The notes: generated by a model from the letters alone, not told the origin. A DNA stretch of 32,509 nt from Deltaproteobacteria bacterium (GCA_016193465.1 JACPSE010000112.1:1-32509), one strand, 5' to 3'; shown: positions 1 to 7,804, counted from the stretch's first letter. Numbers and translations are program-made.

Positions 1-668
1 AACGCCCCAGCCATGGCCAACTCATCAACGCCGAACGGAAAAGGCGCCACGGTAGCGGCATAAATAACCGGATCCATCCCTAACACAATCGCCACAGGCA
101 AGGAGCGCCCCTGAGCATGGGCCTTTTCAAAGTGATGGCGAACATGCCTGTAAGGAGCAGCCAAGATCCCCACCGTCTTCTCATCATGCAGCATCGTCCG
201 ATACATGCCCGCATTGCGCACGCCAGTCTCAGGATCCCTGCTGATGTAACAAGGAAACGTAATGTAGCGGCCCCCGTCCCTATCATTCCATAAAGGGATG
301 GGGAGCTGAAACAGGTCCACCTCTTTGCCAACGCGAACCACCTCCTTGCAAGGCCCATCCTTAACAATACTCGGCTCGATAGAACTCTGCGTGCGGCGAA
401 TCCACTCCCGGTGAACCTCGTCCGGGTTGCACTCCAGCGCCAGGCAGAACCTTTTGCGGGTAGATAAAAGATTCACCAGTAGAGGATGCGGGTGACCCTT
501 GGGACGAGAAAAATAGAGCGCCTTGTTCCGCTCTGTGCCTCCTCGATCAAGAGCAAGACGACAGACCGCCCCGATCTCATACGTCAGATCCACCTCCGCT
601 TCCACTCTCAAAAGCTCTCCCTCTCCCTCCAACCGCTCCAAAAATGCCCTCAAGTCACGGTAAGGCAT
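1..668 (-). CDS. UbiD-family decarboxylase, N-terminal part (runs off the left edge)
   Basis: This reading frame starts with ATG at 668-666 after a strong AGGAGG ribosome site and stays open to the window edge, giving 222 residues of a protein that should be about 450-500 long. The start MPYRDLRAFLERLEGEGELL is the usual UbiD opening. The stretch around residues 138-160, with N152 and R157 in a VRNAGMYR context, matches the prenylated-FMN binding region. The carboxy-terminal half with the catalytic glutamates is outside the window. UbiD enzymes reversibly decarboxylate aromatic, heteroaromatic or alpha,beta-unsaturated acids in the cytoplasm and need prFMN from UbiX; no UbiX gene is seen here. 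It is the third gene of a minus-strand operon behind another UbiD and a zinc-ribbon protein. The substrate cannot be told. Confidence 0.9.
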   Translation of the reverse strand, partial: MPYRDLRAFLERLEGEGELLRVEAEVDLTYEIGAVCRLALDRGGTERNKALYFSRPKGHPHPLLVNLLSTRKRFCLALECNPDEVHREWIRRTQSSIEPSIVKDGPCKEVVRVGKEVDLFQLPIPLWNDRDGGRYITFPCYISRDPETGVRNAGMYRTMLHDEKTVGILAAPYRHVRHHFEKAHAQGRSLPVAIVLGMDPVIYAATVAPFPFGVDELAMAGA

Positions 669-693
669 AAAGACCTCCTGCTCATCTAATGCC

Positions 694-763
694 GAACGGC
701 TTAAACGATTTAAACGGCTTGAACTGCTCCCAGGGTTCAAAACGTTCAAACGGTTCGAGACGG
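694..763. repeat. degenerate TTCAAACGTT-type decamer repeat, copy 1
   Basis: The gap between the zinc-ribbon gene and the second UbiD gene is filled with units of about ten bases related to TTTAAACGRTT and GTTCAAACGGT. The repeat extends into the last codons of the zinc-ribbon gene and supplies its TGA stop. The same sequence style recurs at 933-996 and 14916-14975. No other element was seen in this gap. Confidence 0.6.
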
Positions 764-925
764 TCCGGGCCTGACGGAATCTGCACGCTCCTGTTCCCGA
801 TACACGGAAAATTCATTCTCACAGTACGGGCAGTGACAATAGGCCCCCGCGATAGAAAAGAACTCCGGGCCTACACAGAATTTCCCCTGGCATTGAGGAC
901 AGGCCACGTAACTTAGCTGGGCCAT
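746..925 (-). CDS. small zinc-ribbon protein between two UbiD genes
   Basis: A 59-residue frame opens with MAQLSYVACPQC. Two cysteine pairs, C9/C12 and C32/C35 (CPQC and CPYC, with C30 also close), form a typical zinc-ribbon knuckle. No membrane segment or signal is present. The gene lies 82 bases after one UbiD gene and 77 before the next, on the same strand, so it may be an accessory subunit of a UbiD-type decarboxylase. Small zinc-ribbon subunits are known in some hydroxyarylic acid decarboxylases, but this sequence is not clearly the known D subunit. No convincing ribosome site precedes the ATG; the upstream bases are TTCAA-type repeat. The last codons and the TGA stop also lie in such repeat sequence. 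The function is inferred only from position. Confidence 0.7.
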   Translation of the reverse strand: MAQLSYVACPQCQGKFCVGPEFFSIAGAYCHCPYCENEFSVYREQERADSVRPGPSRTV

Positions 926-932
926 GTTTATG

Positions 933-996
933 GTTTGAAACGTTCAAGATGTTCAAGACGATTTGAACGTCTTGAACGCCTTGCGCTGTTTGAACG
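933..996. repeat. degenerate TTCAAACGTT-type decamer repeat, copy 2, with hairpin
   Basis: Units of about ten bases (GTTTGAAACG, TTCAAGATG, TTCAAGACG, TTTGAACG and so on) fill the space between the first UbiD gene and the zinc-ribbon gene. Within them, GTTCAAGACG at 951-960 and CGTCTTGAAC at 968-977 form a perfect 10-bp stem with a 7-base loop. It sits between cotranscribed genes, so it could protect or partly terminate the transcript, but there is no clear U-tract. Confidence 0.6.
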
Positions 997-1007
997 TCCG
1001 CTCCTGT

Positions 1008-2417
1008 CTAAAAGTTTTCCTCTGGGATCTTCTCCCAGGGAAGCGCTTGGAGAATATCCTTTAACTGTTTTCTCTCCTTGACCTCATCGGGAACATCCAC
1101 CTTTTTGGCAAATGGCTGGCCCAGCGGCTTGGTGCAGTCAAACCCCACCTTGGCCCCTACCACGCCGGCAGCGCTCGGATCCAGGGCCGGACCCGTCAGG
1201 CCCGGCAGAACCAGCAGATCCCTGTCCCCCTGAAAGCGAGTTGCCAGGGCATGGAGAACTTCCCTTTCATCAAAGATGTCAACATCCTCGTCAAAAACAA
1301 AGGCGTGTTTGATAAGATAATGAGACATTAGACCTGCCACAAGCGCTGCCCGGCTCGATCCCTCAACCGAGTTCTTGATCTGGATGTAGAGATGAAAAAC
1401 GCCGCAACCTGACATCGGCACATAAACACTCTGCACCGTAGGGACCACCCTATGGATTGCCTCAAAAGCCATTCCTTCCCTGGCTACTGACGAAAGCCAG
1501 TGGGTATGGCCCACAGGGATGCTCTCCCAGTACGCCTCTCGCCTGTGGGTTATGGCCGTAACCCTTATAAACGGATTCCACTTTTGCGGTCCTGAGTAGC
1601 GGGTGTATTCCCCGAATGGCCCCTCTGGCTTCCTCTGTCCATGAGGAATGATGCCTTCGATCACCACCTCGGCATCTGCCGGAACCAAGAAATCCTTTCC
1701 CAGTGTCTCAGAGGAGGTCAGGCGCAACGGCTCTCCGATAAAACCTCCGGCAGTCGCATAGTGGCTGTCCCCATATGGAATCGCTGCCTCGCAGCCCAGT
1801 ACAACCAGAGGATGATGGCCAATCCAGTAAGCCGCCTTCATATCCTGCCCTCGTTCCTCATGCTTGGCAAAGATGAGGGCATTGTGGGTGGCGGGCGTCA
1901 TATAGACGCGGATTTCATCTCTCCCCCTGATCCATCCCCGGTGAATGGCGGAATTTTCTATTCCGGTGTCCGGGTCATAGCAGGTGAGAAAGCCGGCGGT
2001 GATATAAGGCCCCGGATCCATCGCATGATGGATCGGCGCAGGAAAGATGTTGAGGTCCACCTCTGCCCCGGTCTTGATTATCTGTTTAACCGGGGCCTTT
2101 TCCTTCGGCGCCACAACCGGCTGAATTCTCTTTTGCAGGCGATCGTTATAAGCATTTCCGATGCGCTGGGGGACCGTGTCTAAAAGAGCGGCGATTCGCC
2201 TTCGACTCGAATGAATAAAAGTGATTAGGTTGAAAGGAAATCTCGTGCCATCACTGCAAACATTATCAAAGATGATGACGGGAAACCTATTTGCCCTCTC
2301 CATCTCGCCGCTAAAGGCGGTGATCTCGTACGCCCGCTCTATCCGTTGCTTGACGCGAACTACCTCCCCAGGAGAAGAGGCTTCATAGGCTTCAAGGAAA
2401 CTTCCCAGGTCCGCCAT
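1008..2417 (-). CDS. UbiD-family prFMN-dependent decarboxylase
   Basis: The product is 469 residues when started at the ATG at 2417-2415 (MADLGSFLEAYEAS). An upstream in-frame ATG at 2549 would add 44 residues but lies upstream of the sigma-54-type promoter at 2462-2477, and its extension is not UbiD-like. R160 (in SAIHRG) and the EGPFGE motif with E265 and E270 match the Arg-Glu-Glu catalytic network of UbiD/Fdc1. The enzyme would catalyse non-oxidative decarboxylation or carboxylation of an unsaturated or aromatic acid using prenylated FMN in the cytoplasm. It is the first gene of a minus-strand operon with a zinc-ribbon protein and a second UbiD. Two different UbiD paralogues in one operon suggest either two successive reactions or a heteromeric enzyme. 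The exact substrate is not readable. Confidence 0.93.
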   Translation of the reverse strand: MADLGSFLEAYEASSPGEVVRVKQRIERAYEITAFSGEMERANRFPVIIFDNVCSDGTRFPFNLITFIHSSRRRIAALLDTVPQRIGNAYNDRLQKRIQPVVAPKEKAPVKQIIKTGAEVDLNIFPAPIHHAMDPGPYITAGFLTCYDPDTGIENSAIHRGWIRGRDEIRVYMTPATHNALIFAKHEERGQDMKAAYWIGHHPLVVLGCEAAIPYGDSHYATAGGFIGEPLRLTSSETLGKDFLVPADAEVVIEGIIPHGQRKPEGPFGEYTRYSGPQKWNPFIRVTAITHRREAYWESIPVGHTHWLSSVAREGMAFEAIHRVVPTVQSVYVPMSGCGVFHLYIQIKNSVEGSSRAALVAGLMSHYLIKHAFVFDEDVDIFDEREVLHALATRFQGDRDLLVLPGLTGPALDPSAAGVVGAKVGFDCTKPLGQPFAKKVDVPDEVKERKQLKDILQALPWEKIPEENF

Positions 2418-2461
2418 TTCATTTTCTCGACGAAGCTCAAATATCGCCTTGGATAAAACGA

Positions 2462-2477
2462 AGCAATAAACGGGCCA
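2462..2477 (-). promoter_or_regulatory. sigma-54-type promoter of the UbiD operon
   Basis: Read on the minus strand the sequence is TGGCCCGTTTATTGCT. It matches the -24/-12 consensus TGGCACG-N4-TTGCW with one change, and the GG and GC pairs are ten bases apart as required. The predicted transcript start near 2451 leaves a leader of about 34 bases before the ATG at 2417, which supports that start codon. Confidence 0.6.
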
Positions 2478-2581
2478 GACTAAGAACGGCCATTTGAGCT
2501 TATCTATCAGCCGTATGCCCGAAGCAAGCACTGAACTTTGATGGCTCATTGCTATCCAACGATTGGGTATTGGCAGTCTCT

Positions 2582-2601
2582 TTTTCCCATATTTGGGAAA
2601 A
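2582..2601. promoter_or_regulatory. palindromic candidate upstream activator site
   Basis: TTTTCCCA at 2582-2589 and TGGGAAAA at 2594-2601 are perfect inverted repeats around TATT. The centre lies about 107 bases upstream of the predicted plus-strand start and about 140 upstream of the minus-strand start, a usual distance for a sigma-54 enhancer site. A version with one change in 17 bases recurs at 7639-7655 before the nitrogenase-like operon. Confidence 0.55.
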
Positions 2602-2672
2602 CTGAACTATATGGCAGTTCACCACATCTTCGTAATGCGCCCGGCTCCTCGGAAAAAAAGAGACAAATGGAT

Positions 2673-2688
2673 TGGCATTTAACTTGCA
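2673..2688 (+). promoter_or_regulatory. sigma-54-type promoter of the aldehyde dehydrogenase/ABC operon
   Basis: TGGCATTTAACTTGCA fits TGGCAYR-N4-TTGCW with one change, with the required ten bases between GG and GC. The predicted start near 2699 gives a 27-base leader holding the GGAG ribosome site at 2716-2719, which is a well-formed arrangement for the ATG at 2726. Confidence 0.65.
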
Positions 2689-2725
2689 CAAATATACTAG
2701 CTAAAACTAATATCTGGAGTTGCTT

Positions 2726-4204
2726 ATGGAAGATTATCGCGACAGGATCCAGGGGCTCCTACAGGGTAAGGAGTCGATGCTGATCAGAGGAGAATGGGCC
2801 AAAAGTCGATCCGGCCAATGCTTGTCGACGGATAACCCGGCCACGGAGGAGAAGCTCTGCGAGGTCTCCCTGGCATCGGAGGAAGATGTCGAGTTGGCCG
2901 TTGACGCCGCTGCCAGAGCTTTTCCTGGATGGCGTCAGGTTGATCCTTTCGAAAGGGCACAGAGAGTTTCAGCCCTGGCCAACGCGCTACGGCAGCATGC
3001 CGAGGATTTTGCCTTGCTTGATGCGATAGACTCCGGCAATCCTCTAACGGCTATGAAGGGGGATGTTCTGATGACCGCCGGGATCATGGACTATTTCGCA
3101 GCGCTTGCCGGCGAGCTTAAAGGACAGATCCTGCCTGGCAAACCCGGGATGCTGCACACTGTTTTCCAAGAGCCTTACGGAGTCGTGGTGCGGATCATTC
3201 CCTTCAATCACCCGATTTTTTTCGCCGCCTGCAAGATCGCGGCGCCGCTTGTTGCCGGCAACACAGTGATCCTCAAGCCCGCCGAGCAGACCCCCCTCTC
3301 CGCTCTGGAGATGGGAAAGTATGTCAAGGAATTTTTTCCTCCTGGAGTGGTGAACATCGTCACCGGCGATGGCCCAATAACCGGGTCTGCTTTGGTGCGG
3401 CATCCCAAGACCAGGCGCATCGCCCTCACCGGCGGAGTAGACACTGGCCGCGCGGTGCTGAAGCTCGCGGCGGAGGGGGGCATCAAAAATGTGACCTTGG
3501 AATTGGGCGGCAAAAACCCCATGATCGTTTTCCCGGACGCGGACATGGAAAAGGCAGTGGAGTCCGCGGTCGTGGGAATGAACTTTCATTGGTGCCAGGG
3601 GCAATCCTGCGGTTCGACCTCGCGCCTCTTCCTCCACAAGAAGATCCACGACGAGTTTCTCGACCGTTTGATTCAGCGCACCGGCCGCATAAGAATCGGT
3701 CTTCCCCTTGATTCCCGGACTGAGATGGGCTGTCTCGTCTCCAAAGATCAGTACGATAAGACCTTCCGATATATTGAACTGGGTAAAAAAGAGGGGGCTA
3801 AGCTGGTAGCCGGCGGTTCCAGGCCAGAGGGTGAGATCTTTTCAAAGGGGTACTTTGTCAAGCCCACGATCTTCGATCGCGTGGAGATGTCCATGCGCAT
3901 TGCCCGCGAGGAGATCTTTGGCCCGGTGCTTTCCGTTCTTGTCTGGGAGGACTATGAAGAGGTCGTCGAGAAGGCCAATAGCGTTGACTACGGACTCACC
4001 GCCAGCGTCTGGAGCCGAGACCTCCGGCTGGCCTATCAAACAGCGGAACGCTTGGAGGCAGGATATCTGTGGATCAACGGTTCGAGCCGCCATTTTCTGG
4101 GTGTGCCCTTTGGCGGGTTCAAGCAAAGCGGGATTGGCCGCGAGGAATCCGTCGAAGAGCTCTTAAGTTATACTCAGGTGAAGGCGGTGAATACGGCCCT
4201 TTAG
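2726..4204 (+). CDS. NAD(P)-dependent aldehyde dehydrogenase
   Basis: The 492-residue product oxidises an aldehyde to its carboxylate with NAD(P). The start ATG at 2726 has GGAG six bases upstream; a TTG two codons earlier is less likely. Family landmarks are the NPATEE motif near residue 37, the catalytic-site Asn N161 in PFNHP, the general-base Glu E259 in LELGGK and the nucleophile Cys C295 in GQSCGS. The length is normal for the betaine aldehyde/hydroxymuconic semialdehyde branch. It is the first gene behind a sigma-54-type promoter and is followed 51 bases later by an ABC importer, so its aldehyde may derive from the imported compound. The substrate is unknown. A second paralogue lies at 13438. 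Confidence 0.93.
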   Translation: MEDYRDRIQGLLQGKESMLIRGEWAKSRSGQCLSTDNPATEEKLCEVSLASEEDVELAVDAAARAFPGWRQVDPFERAQRVSALANALRQHAEDFALLDAIDSGNPLTAMKGDVLMTAGIMDYFAALAGELKGQILPGKPGMLHTVFQEPYGVVVRIIPFNHPIFFAACKIAAPLVAGNTVILKPAEQTPLSALEMGKYVKEFFPPGVVNIVTGDGPITGSALVRHPKTRRIALTGGVDTGRAVLKLAAEGGIKNVTLELGGKNPMIVFPDADMEKAVESAVVGMNFHWCQGQSCGSTSRLFLHKKIHDEFLDRLIQRTGRIRIGLPLDSRTEMGCLVSKDQYDKTFRYIELGKKEGAKLVAGGSRPEGEIFSKGYFVKPTIFDRVEMSMRIAREEIFGPVLSVLVWEDYEEVVEKANSVDYGLTASVWSRDLRLAYQTAERLEAGYLWINGSSRHFLGVPFGGFKQSGIGREESVEELLSYTQVKAVNTAL

Positions 4205-4255
4205 AAACAGCCGGCAGTTCGAGCGCCTAGCCCTGAGCAAAAAAAGAAGGAGCTT

Positions 4256-5230
4256 ATGGCAAGAGGAAGATACGTTTTCGCTTTTTCGATCTATCTCCCC
4301 GTGATTCTAGCTCTCTTGTTGATTGCCGCTCCCAACTCAAACGGTCAACTCCAAACCCTGCGGCTGGCCATTCCGCAGAAGGGACTCTTCGACACGACCC
4401 TCCCCACTCTTATGGCCGACAAAAAAGGATTTTTGAGAGAAGAAGGGATCCAAGCGGAAATATTCTGGACCAGCGGGGGCGCGGAGACCGTTCGGGTGGT
4501 CACGGCCGGGAGCGCTGACATAGGACTTGCCACCGGCACCGAGTCGGTCGTCACAGCGTTCATGAAAGGCTCCCCTGTGAAAATTGTATCTGCCGAGATC
4601 ACTGGCTCGCCCGATCTATTCTGGATTGTCCGCGCTGATTCGCCATATAAAACTATCAAGGACTTAGATGGCAAGTCCGTAGGTTACAGCAGGGCAGGGT
4701 CATCGACCCACATGATCATTCAGCTTGCGACGGAGCACTACAAGATCAAGCCAAACCTCGTCGCAGTGGGCGGCGTCCCTGATTCTTTTACTGCGGTCAT
4801 GACGAAACAGGTCGACGCCGGGTGGTCGTCGCCGCCAAATTTCCTCGACAGGATTGAAAAGGGAGAAATTAGGATAGTTTTTAAGGCTGCCGAACTGGAA
4901 ACCACAAAAGATGTAACTCTACGGGTGAACTTTGCCAATGCTGTTTTCTATGAGAAAAATGCGAGATTGGTCAGGGGCTTTGTTCGAGCGCTGAAGAAAG
5001 TCCTCGATTACATGTATAACAATCCAAGGGAGACCATTGCATTTTTTGCCGAGGTTAATAAATTCCCCCTTTCGATGGCAGAGGCGGGATTTAAATTTTT
5101 TCCGAAGGAATCGTTGGTCCTGTCTCCCTTGAGCAGGGTTGATTTTTCCGTTGATCTTGCGCTAAAGCTGAAAATGATAACCAAAGCTCCGACCCCGGAA
5201 GAGCTGAAAAAGCTCATCGCTGTGGAGTGA
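4256..5230 (+). CDS. ABC importer substrate-binding protein, NMT1/SsuA type
   Basis: The 324-residue product has a signal peptide (residues 1-30: a short basic start, a hydrophobic core, then a likely cut near SNG/QL), so it is exported and binds substrate outside the membrane. The segment LRLAIPQKGLFDTTLPTLMA, the GFLREEGI motif and the following GSADIGLATG are typical of the NMT1/THI5-like and SsuA/TauA families that bind sulfonates, pyrimidines or aromatic acids. AAGGAG precedes the ATG by three bases. Two permeases and an ATPase follow directly, giving a complete importer. In catabolic islands such proteins often bind organic acids, but the ligand cannot be read from sequence. Confidence 0.92.
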   Translation: MARGRYVFAFSIYLPVILALLLIAAPNSNGQLQTLRLAIPQKGLFDTTLPTLMADKKGFLREEGIQAEIFWTSGGAETVRVVTAGSADIGLATGTESVVTAFMKGSPVKIVSAEITGSPDLFWIVRADSPYKTIKDLDGKSVGYSRAGSSTHMIIQLATEHYKIKPNLVAVGGVPDSFTAVMTKQVDAGWSSPPNFLDRIEKGEIRIVFKAAELETTKDVTLRVNFANAVFYEKNARLVRGFVRALKKVLDYMYNNPRETIAFFAEVNKFPLSMAEAGFKFFPKESLVLSPLSRVDFSVDLALKLKMITKAPTPEELKKLIAVE

Positions 5231-5236
5231 GCCGTC

Positions 5237-5983
5237 TTGAAAGGTTTGCCGGAGAAAATCCTAAGATGGATTTTTATAGCCACCGTTCTTACAACTATTG
5301 AAGTCCTAGTCAGATTTAACCTCGTTGACAGGATATTTCTAACATCGCCATCTCTGATTGCCGCGGCGGCATGGCAGAGCCTTTTTGCCGGCGACCTGAT
5401 AAGCCTGTCTTTGAAAACCGTCTCTGCGGTCGGAATGGCCTTTGTGATCGCCGCCGGTATTGGATTATCTGCCGGCTATGTCTTATGGAGATATCCCCTG
5501 TTCGGAAGAGCCTACGATGAGCTCCTAGGCGCTCTTTTTGCCTCCCCCTTAATCCTCCTCTACCCTATCTCCCTCGTCATTTTGGGCAGGGGGATAAACG
5601 CCATTATAGCCATGGCCTTCCTCCCTGGAATGATTCCCATCGCGCTGAATACTCATCAGGGCCTAAGGGACGTCAATCCGACCTACCTCAAGGCGGGAAG
5701 AGGCATGAGACTGACCGAGCGGCAGATCATGAGGCATGTCCTCCTCCCCGCGGCCTCGCCCCTCATATTCGGCGGTTTGAAGCTGGGGCTCACTTATATC
5801 CTCATTTCTGTTATTGCTCTTGAGTTTTTGGTCGAAATAGGTGGCATAGGCACCCTCGCCTCCAAGGGATATTTCTGGTTCAACACGGAGGAGCTTTACG
5901 TGGGCGTAGCCGGCGCTATCTTTCTGTCGATTATCTTCGTTTATTTATTAGGCAAGGCTGAGTCACGGCTCTTTAGCTCATGA
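5237..5983 (+). CDS. ABC importer permease, SsuC/TauC type (first)
   Basis: The 248-residue membrane protein has about six hydrophobic segments. The cytoplasmic coupling loop around residues 155-175 (YLKAGRGMRLTERQIMRHV then LLPAASP) is the EAA-type loop that docks on the ATPase. The start is a TTG at 5237, nine bases after GGAG, because no in-frame ATG lies near the expected amino terminus. It overlaps the next permease gene by four bases (ATGA), so the two are translationally coupled. With the neighbouring permease it would form a heterodimeric channel. Confidence 0.92.
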   Translation: MKGLPEKILRWIFIATVLTTIEVLVRFNLVDRIFLTSPSLIAAAAWQSLFAGDLISLSLKTVSAVGMAFVIAAGIGLSAGYVLWRYPLFGRAYDELLGALFASPLILLYPISLVILGRGINAIIAMAFLPGMIPIALNTHQGLRDVNPTYLKAGRGMRLTERQIMRHVLLPAASPLIFGGLKLGLTYILISVIALEFLVEIGGIGTLASKGYFWFNTEELYVGVAGAIFLSIIFVYLLGKAESRLFSS

Positions 5984-6735
5984 ACAGGGTCACGAAACCT
6001 TTTCTGATCCAGGCAGGCACCGTGCTGCTCTGCATGATGATCTGGGAGGCAATCGTAGAGAGCAGGCTTCTCTTCGAAGGAATCGTGCCAAGCATCTTTG
6101 AGATTATGAAGGCGGCTTGGTTGCAGATTTCAACGGGCTTCATATTCCCGCACCTCCTCGTGACGATGTATGAGGCCTTTGTCGGGTTTGCGTTGGCCGC
6201 GTGTCTGGGAATAGCCATAGGCATCGCCCTTGGCGTGGAGCCGTTTTTAAGGAGGGTTTTCGAACCGCTGATTCTCTATTTTGCGGCGACGCCAAAAATC
6301 ATCCTGTACCCAATTTTTCTCATGATGCTCGGCGCCAAGTTCGAATCGAAGATGGCAATGGCCGGGGTATCAGCCTTTTTCCCGATCGTGATCAATGCCA
6401 CCGTAGCAGCGGCAGGTATCGACAGGATTTTTATCAAGGTAGCCAAATCGGTCGGCGCCTCAAGCTTCCAGACCTTTACGAGGGTCTACCTGCCATCTAC
6501 GTTGCTGCCGGTATTCACAGGAATGAGACTCGGAATGGGCGCCGCCTTCGTGGGCGCCATTCTCGGCGAACTCAAGGTCTCGAATGCAGGACTCGGGTTC
6601 ATCATTATCCAGGCATTCAATCACTTTAGAATCCCTGAGATGTATGCCAGCATCCTGCTGACATTTTTTCTTGCCGCTTCCGTCAATTTTGCTATGACGC
6701 TGATGTCGGCGCGCTTGAGAAGATTTGCCTACTAG
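5980..6735 (+). CDS. ABC importer permease, SsuC/TauC type (second)
   Basis: The 251-residue integral membrane protein also has about six hydrophobic segments. Its coupling loop (FIKVAKSVGASSFQTFTRVY followed by LPSTLLP) matches the EAA motif of this permease family. The ATG overlaps the stop of the preceding permease gene. The two permeases are similar in size but clearly different in sequence, as expected for a heterodimer rather than a recent duplication. It belongs to the importer encoded by 4256-7535. Confidence 0.92.
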   Translation: MNRVTKPFLIQAGTVLLCMMIWEAIVESRLLFEGIVPSIFEIMKAAWLQISTGFIFPHLLVTMYEAFVGFALAACLGIAIGIALGVEPFLRRVFEPLILYFAATPKIILYPIFLMMLGAKFESKMAMAGVSAFFPIVINATVAAAGIDRIFIKVAKSVGASSFQTFTRVYLPSTLLPVFTGMRLGMGAAFVGAILGELKVSNAGLGFIIIQAFNHFRIPEMYASILLTFFLAASVNFAMTLMSARLRRFAY

Positions 6736-6749
6736 CCAGCACCCCTCTC

Positions 6750-7535
6750 ATGAAAGACTCCGCGCCGATTCTTGAGATCAGAAACATCTCCAAAGAGTAC
6801 CCGGGTGTCACAGCTATCGACAACGTGAGCCTGAAGGTTCATCAGCATGAATTTGTCTCCATCATCGGGCCAAGCGGATGCGGCAAATCGACCCTCCTTG
6901 AAATCATAGCTGGCCTCCTCGCCAAGACATCCGGGGAGGTGTTCATCAAAGGTCATGCCGTAAAGAATACCCACGCATCAATAGGCATCGTATTTCAGCA
7001 GGAATCGATTTTCCCTTGGCGCAGCACTCTGGAGAACATAGAATTCGGCTTGGAGATGCACGGCGTATCCAAACAGGAGCGGCGAAACAAATCACGCCGG
7101 ATGATCGAGATCGTAGGTCTCCAGGGCTTTGAGGATCGCTATCCCGGTGAGCTCTCCGGCGGGATGAAGCAGAGGGTGGCCATCGCCCGCGCCCTCGTGA
7201 TGGAGCCGGAAATCCTCCTCATGGACGAACCCTTCGGCGCCCTTGACGAGCAGACAAGGATCATATTAGGCGAGGAGCTCTTGAGGATTCAGCAGGAGAT
7301 AGGTCAGACCATATTATTCGTCACCCACAACATCCATGAGGCTGTCCAGCTATCGGATAGGGTCGTGGTCATAACTGCCAGACCGGGCAAGATCAAGGCT
7401 ACGATCAGCGTAGACATTGAGCGCCCACGAACCTCAGAAGTTATCGCTTTGGAAAAATTCGGCAAGCTCGTCGGCAAGATATGGATGTTGCTTCGAGAGG
7501 AATCGCTCAAGGGCTTCAAACAGACAGCGCTGTAA
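6750..7535 (+). CDS. ABC importer ATPase, SsuB/TauB type
   Basis: The 261-residue cytoplasmic ATPase has all the expected motifs: Walker A GPSGCGKST (residues 40-48), a Q-loop near 83-84 (VFQQES), signature LSGGMKQR (135-142), Walker B ILLMDE (155-160) and the switch histidine H193. It would power the importer formed with the two preceding permeases. It is the last gene of its operon. A 282-base gap then separates it from the nitrogenase-like operon. No sharp terminator hairpin was found after its stop codon. Confidence 0.95.
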   Translation: MKDSAPILEIRNISKEYPGVTAIDNVSLKVHQHEFVSIIGPSGCGKSTLLEIIAGLLAKTSGEVFIKGHAVKNTHASIGIVFQQESIFPWRSTLENIEFGLEMHGVSKQERRNKSRRMIEIVGLQGFEDRYPGELSGGMKQRVAIARALVMEPEILLMDEPFGALDEQTRIILGEELLRIQQEIGQTILFVTHNIHEAVQLSDRVVVITARPGKIKATISVDIERPRTSEVIALEKFGKLVGKIWMLLREESLKGFKQTAL

Positions 7536-7638
7536 GGCTCTCTCGCCAAAGACGCCCTTTGCTCAATCGAGGAGTGCATGTCCAATCGTGAATCCTATGG
7601 TTTGAAGTGACAAGGTAGCCAGCCGACCGTCCTCGCCG

Positions 7639-7655
7639 TTTCCAATATTTGGGAA
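7639..7655. promoter_or_regulatory. candidate upstream activator site, second copy
   Basis: TTTCCAATATTTGGGAA differs at one position in 17 from the palindrome in the divergent region at 2582-2601. Its centre is about 168 bases before the transcript start predicted from the -24/-12 element at 7789. Two further perfect palindromes lie between them, TACCTAGGTA (7716-7725) and CCGGAGCTCTCCGG (7758-7771); their roles are unknown. The rest of the 7536-7817 gap shows no gene. Confidence 0.5.
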
Positions 7656-7788
7656 TTTACCGCTAACTCTTTATACGATTTAGGAAACGATCCCATTTTT
7701 TCCCTGGCCCTTGCCTACCTAGGTAAAGCCTCTGTCGGTCCCTTAAGGCGTTTTCTGCCGGAGCTCTCCGGATATCTTTCAATTAGGC

Positions 7789-7804
7789 TGGCATATATCT
7801 TGCT
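7789..7804 (+). promoter_or_regulatory. sigma-54-type promoter of the nitrogenase-like operon
   Basis: TGGCATATATCTTGCT is a full match to TGGCAYR-N4-TTGCW with ten bases between GG and GC. The predicted transcript start near 7815 is only about three bases before the ATG at 7818, so the message would be nearly leaderless; no Shine-Dalgarno sequence is visible before that ATG. Confidence 0.65.

Larger units (their letters stand above)
2418..2725. other. divergent intergenic control region
   Basis: This 308-base gap separates the minus-strand UbiD operon from the plus-strand aldehyde dehydrogenase/ABC operon. It contains a sigma-54-type promoter on each strand (2462-2477 minus; 2673-2688 plus) and a perfect 8-bp-arm palindrome between them (2582-2601). 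A second dyad lies beside it, with TGAACT at 2603-2608 and AGTTCA at 2616-2621. No gene in it is convincing. Confidence 0.7.

Noticed and set aside
80-367. Minus-strand 95-codon frame at the left end
   Set aside because: It is out of frame with the UbiD reading that continues to the window edge, and the UbiD frame carries the family motifs.
694-996. CRISPR array
   Set aside because: Units are about ten bases, degenerate and without unique spacers of constant length; no cas genes are present.
1641-2183. Plus-strand 180-codon frame inside the UbiD gene
   Set aside because: It is antisense to a well-supported UbiD frame and its translation shows no domain pattern.
2415-2549. Longer UbiD start at 2549
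   Set aside because: It would begin upstream of the -24/-12 element at 2462-2477, and the added 44 residues do not resemble a UbiD amino terminus.
3044-3649. Minus-strand 201-codon frame inside the aldehyde dehydrogenase gene
   Set aside because: It lies opposite conserved catalytic motifs of the enzyme and has no recognisable pattern or ribosome site.
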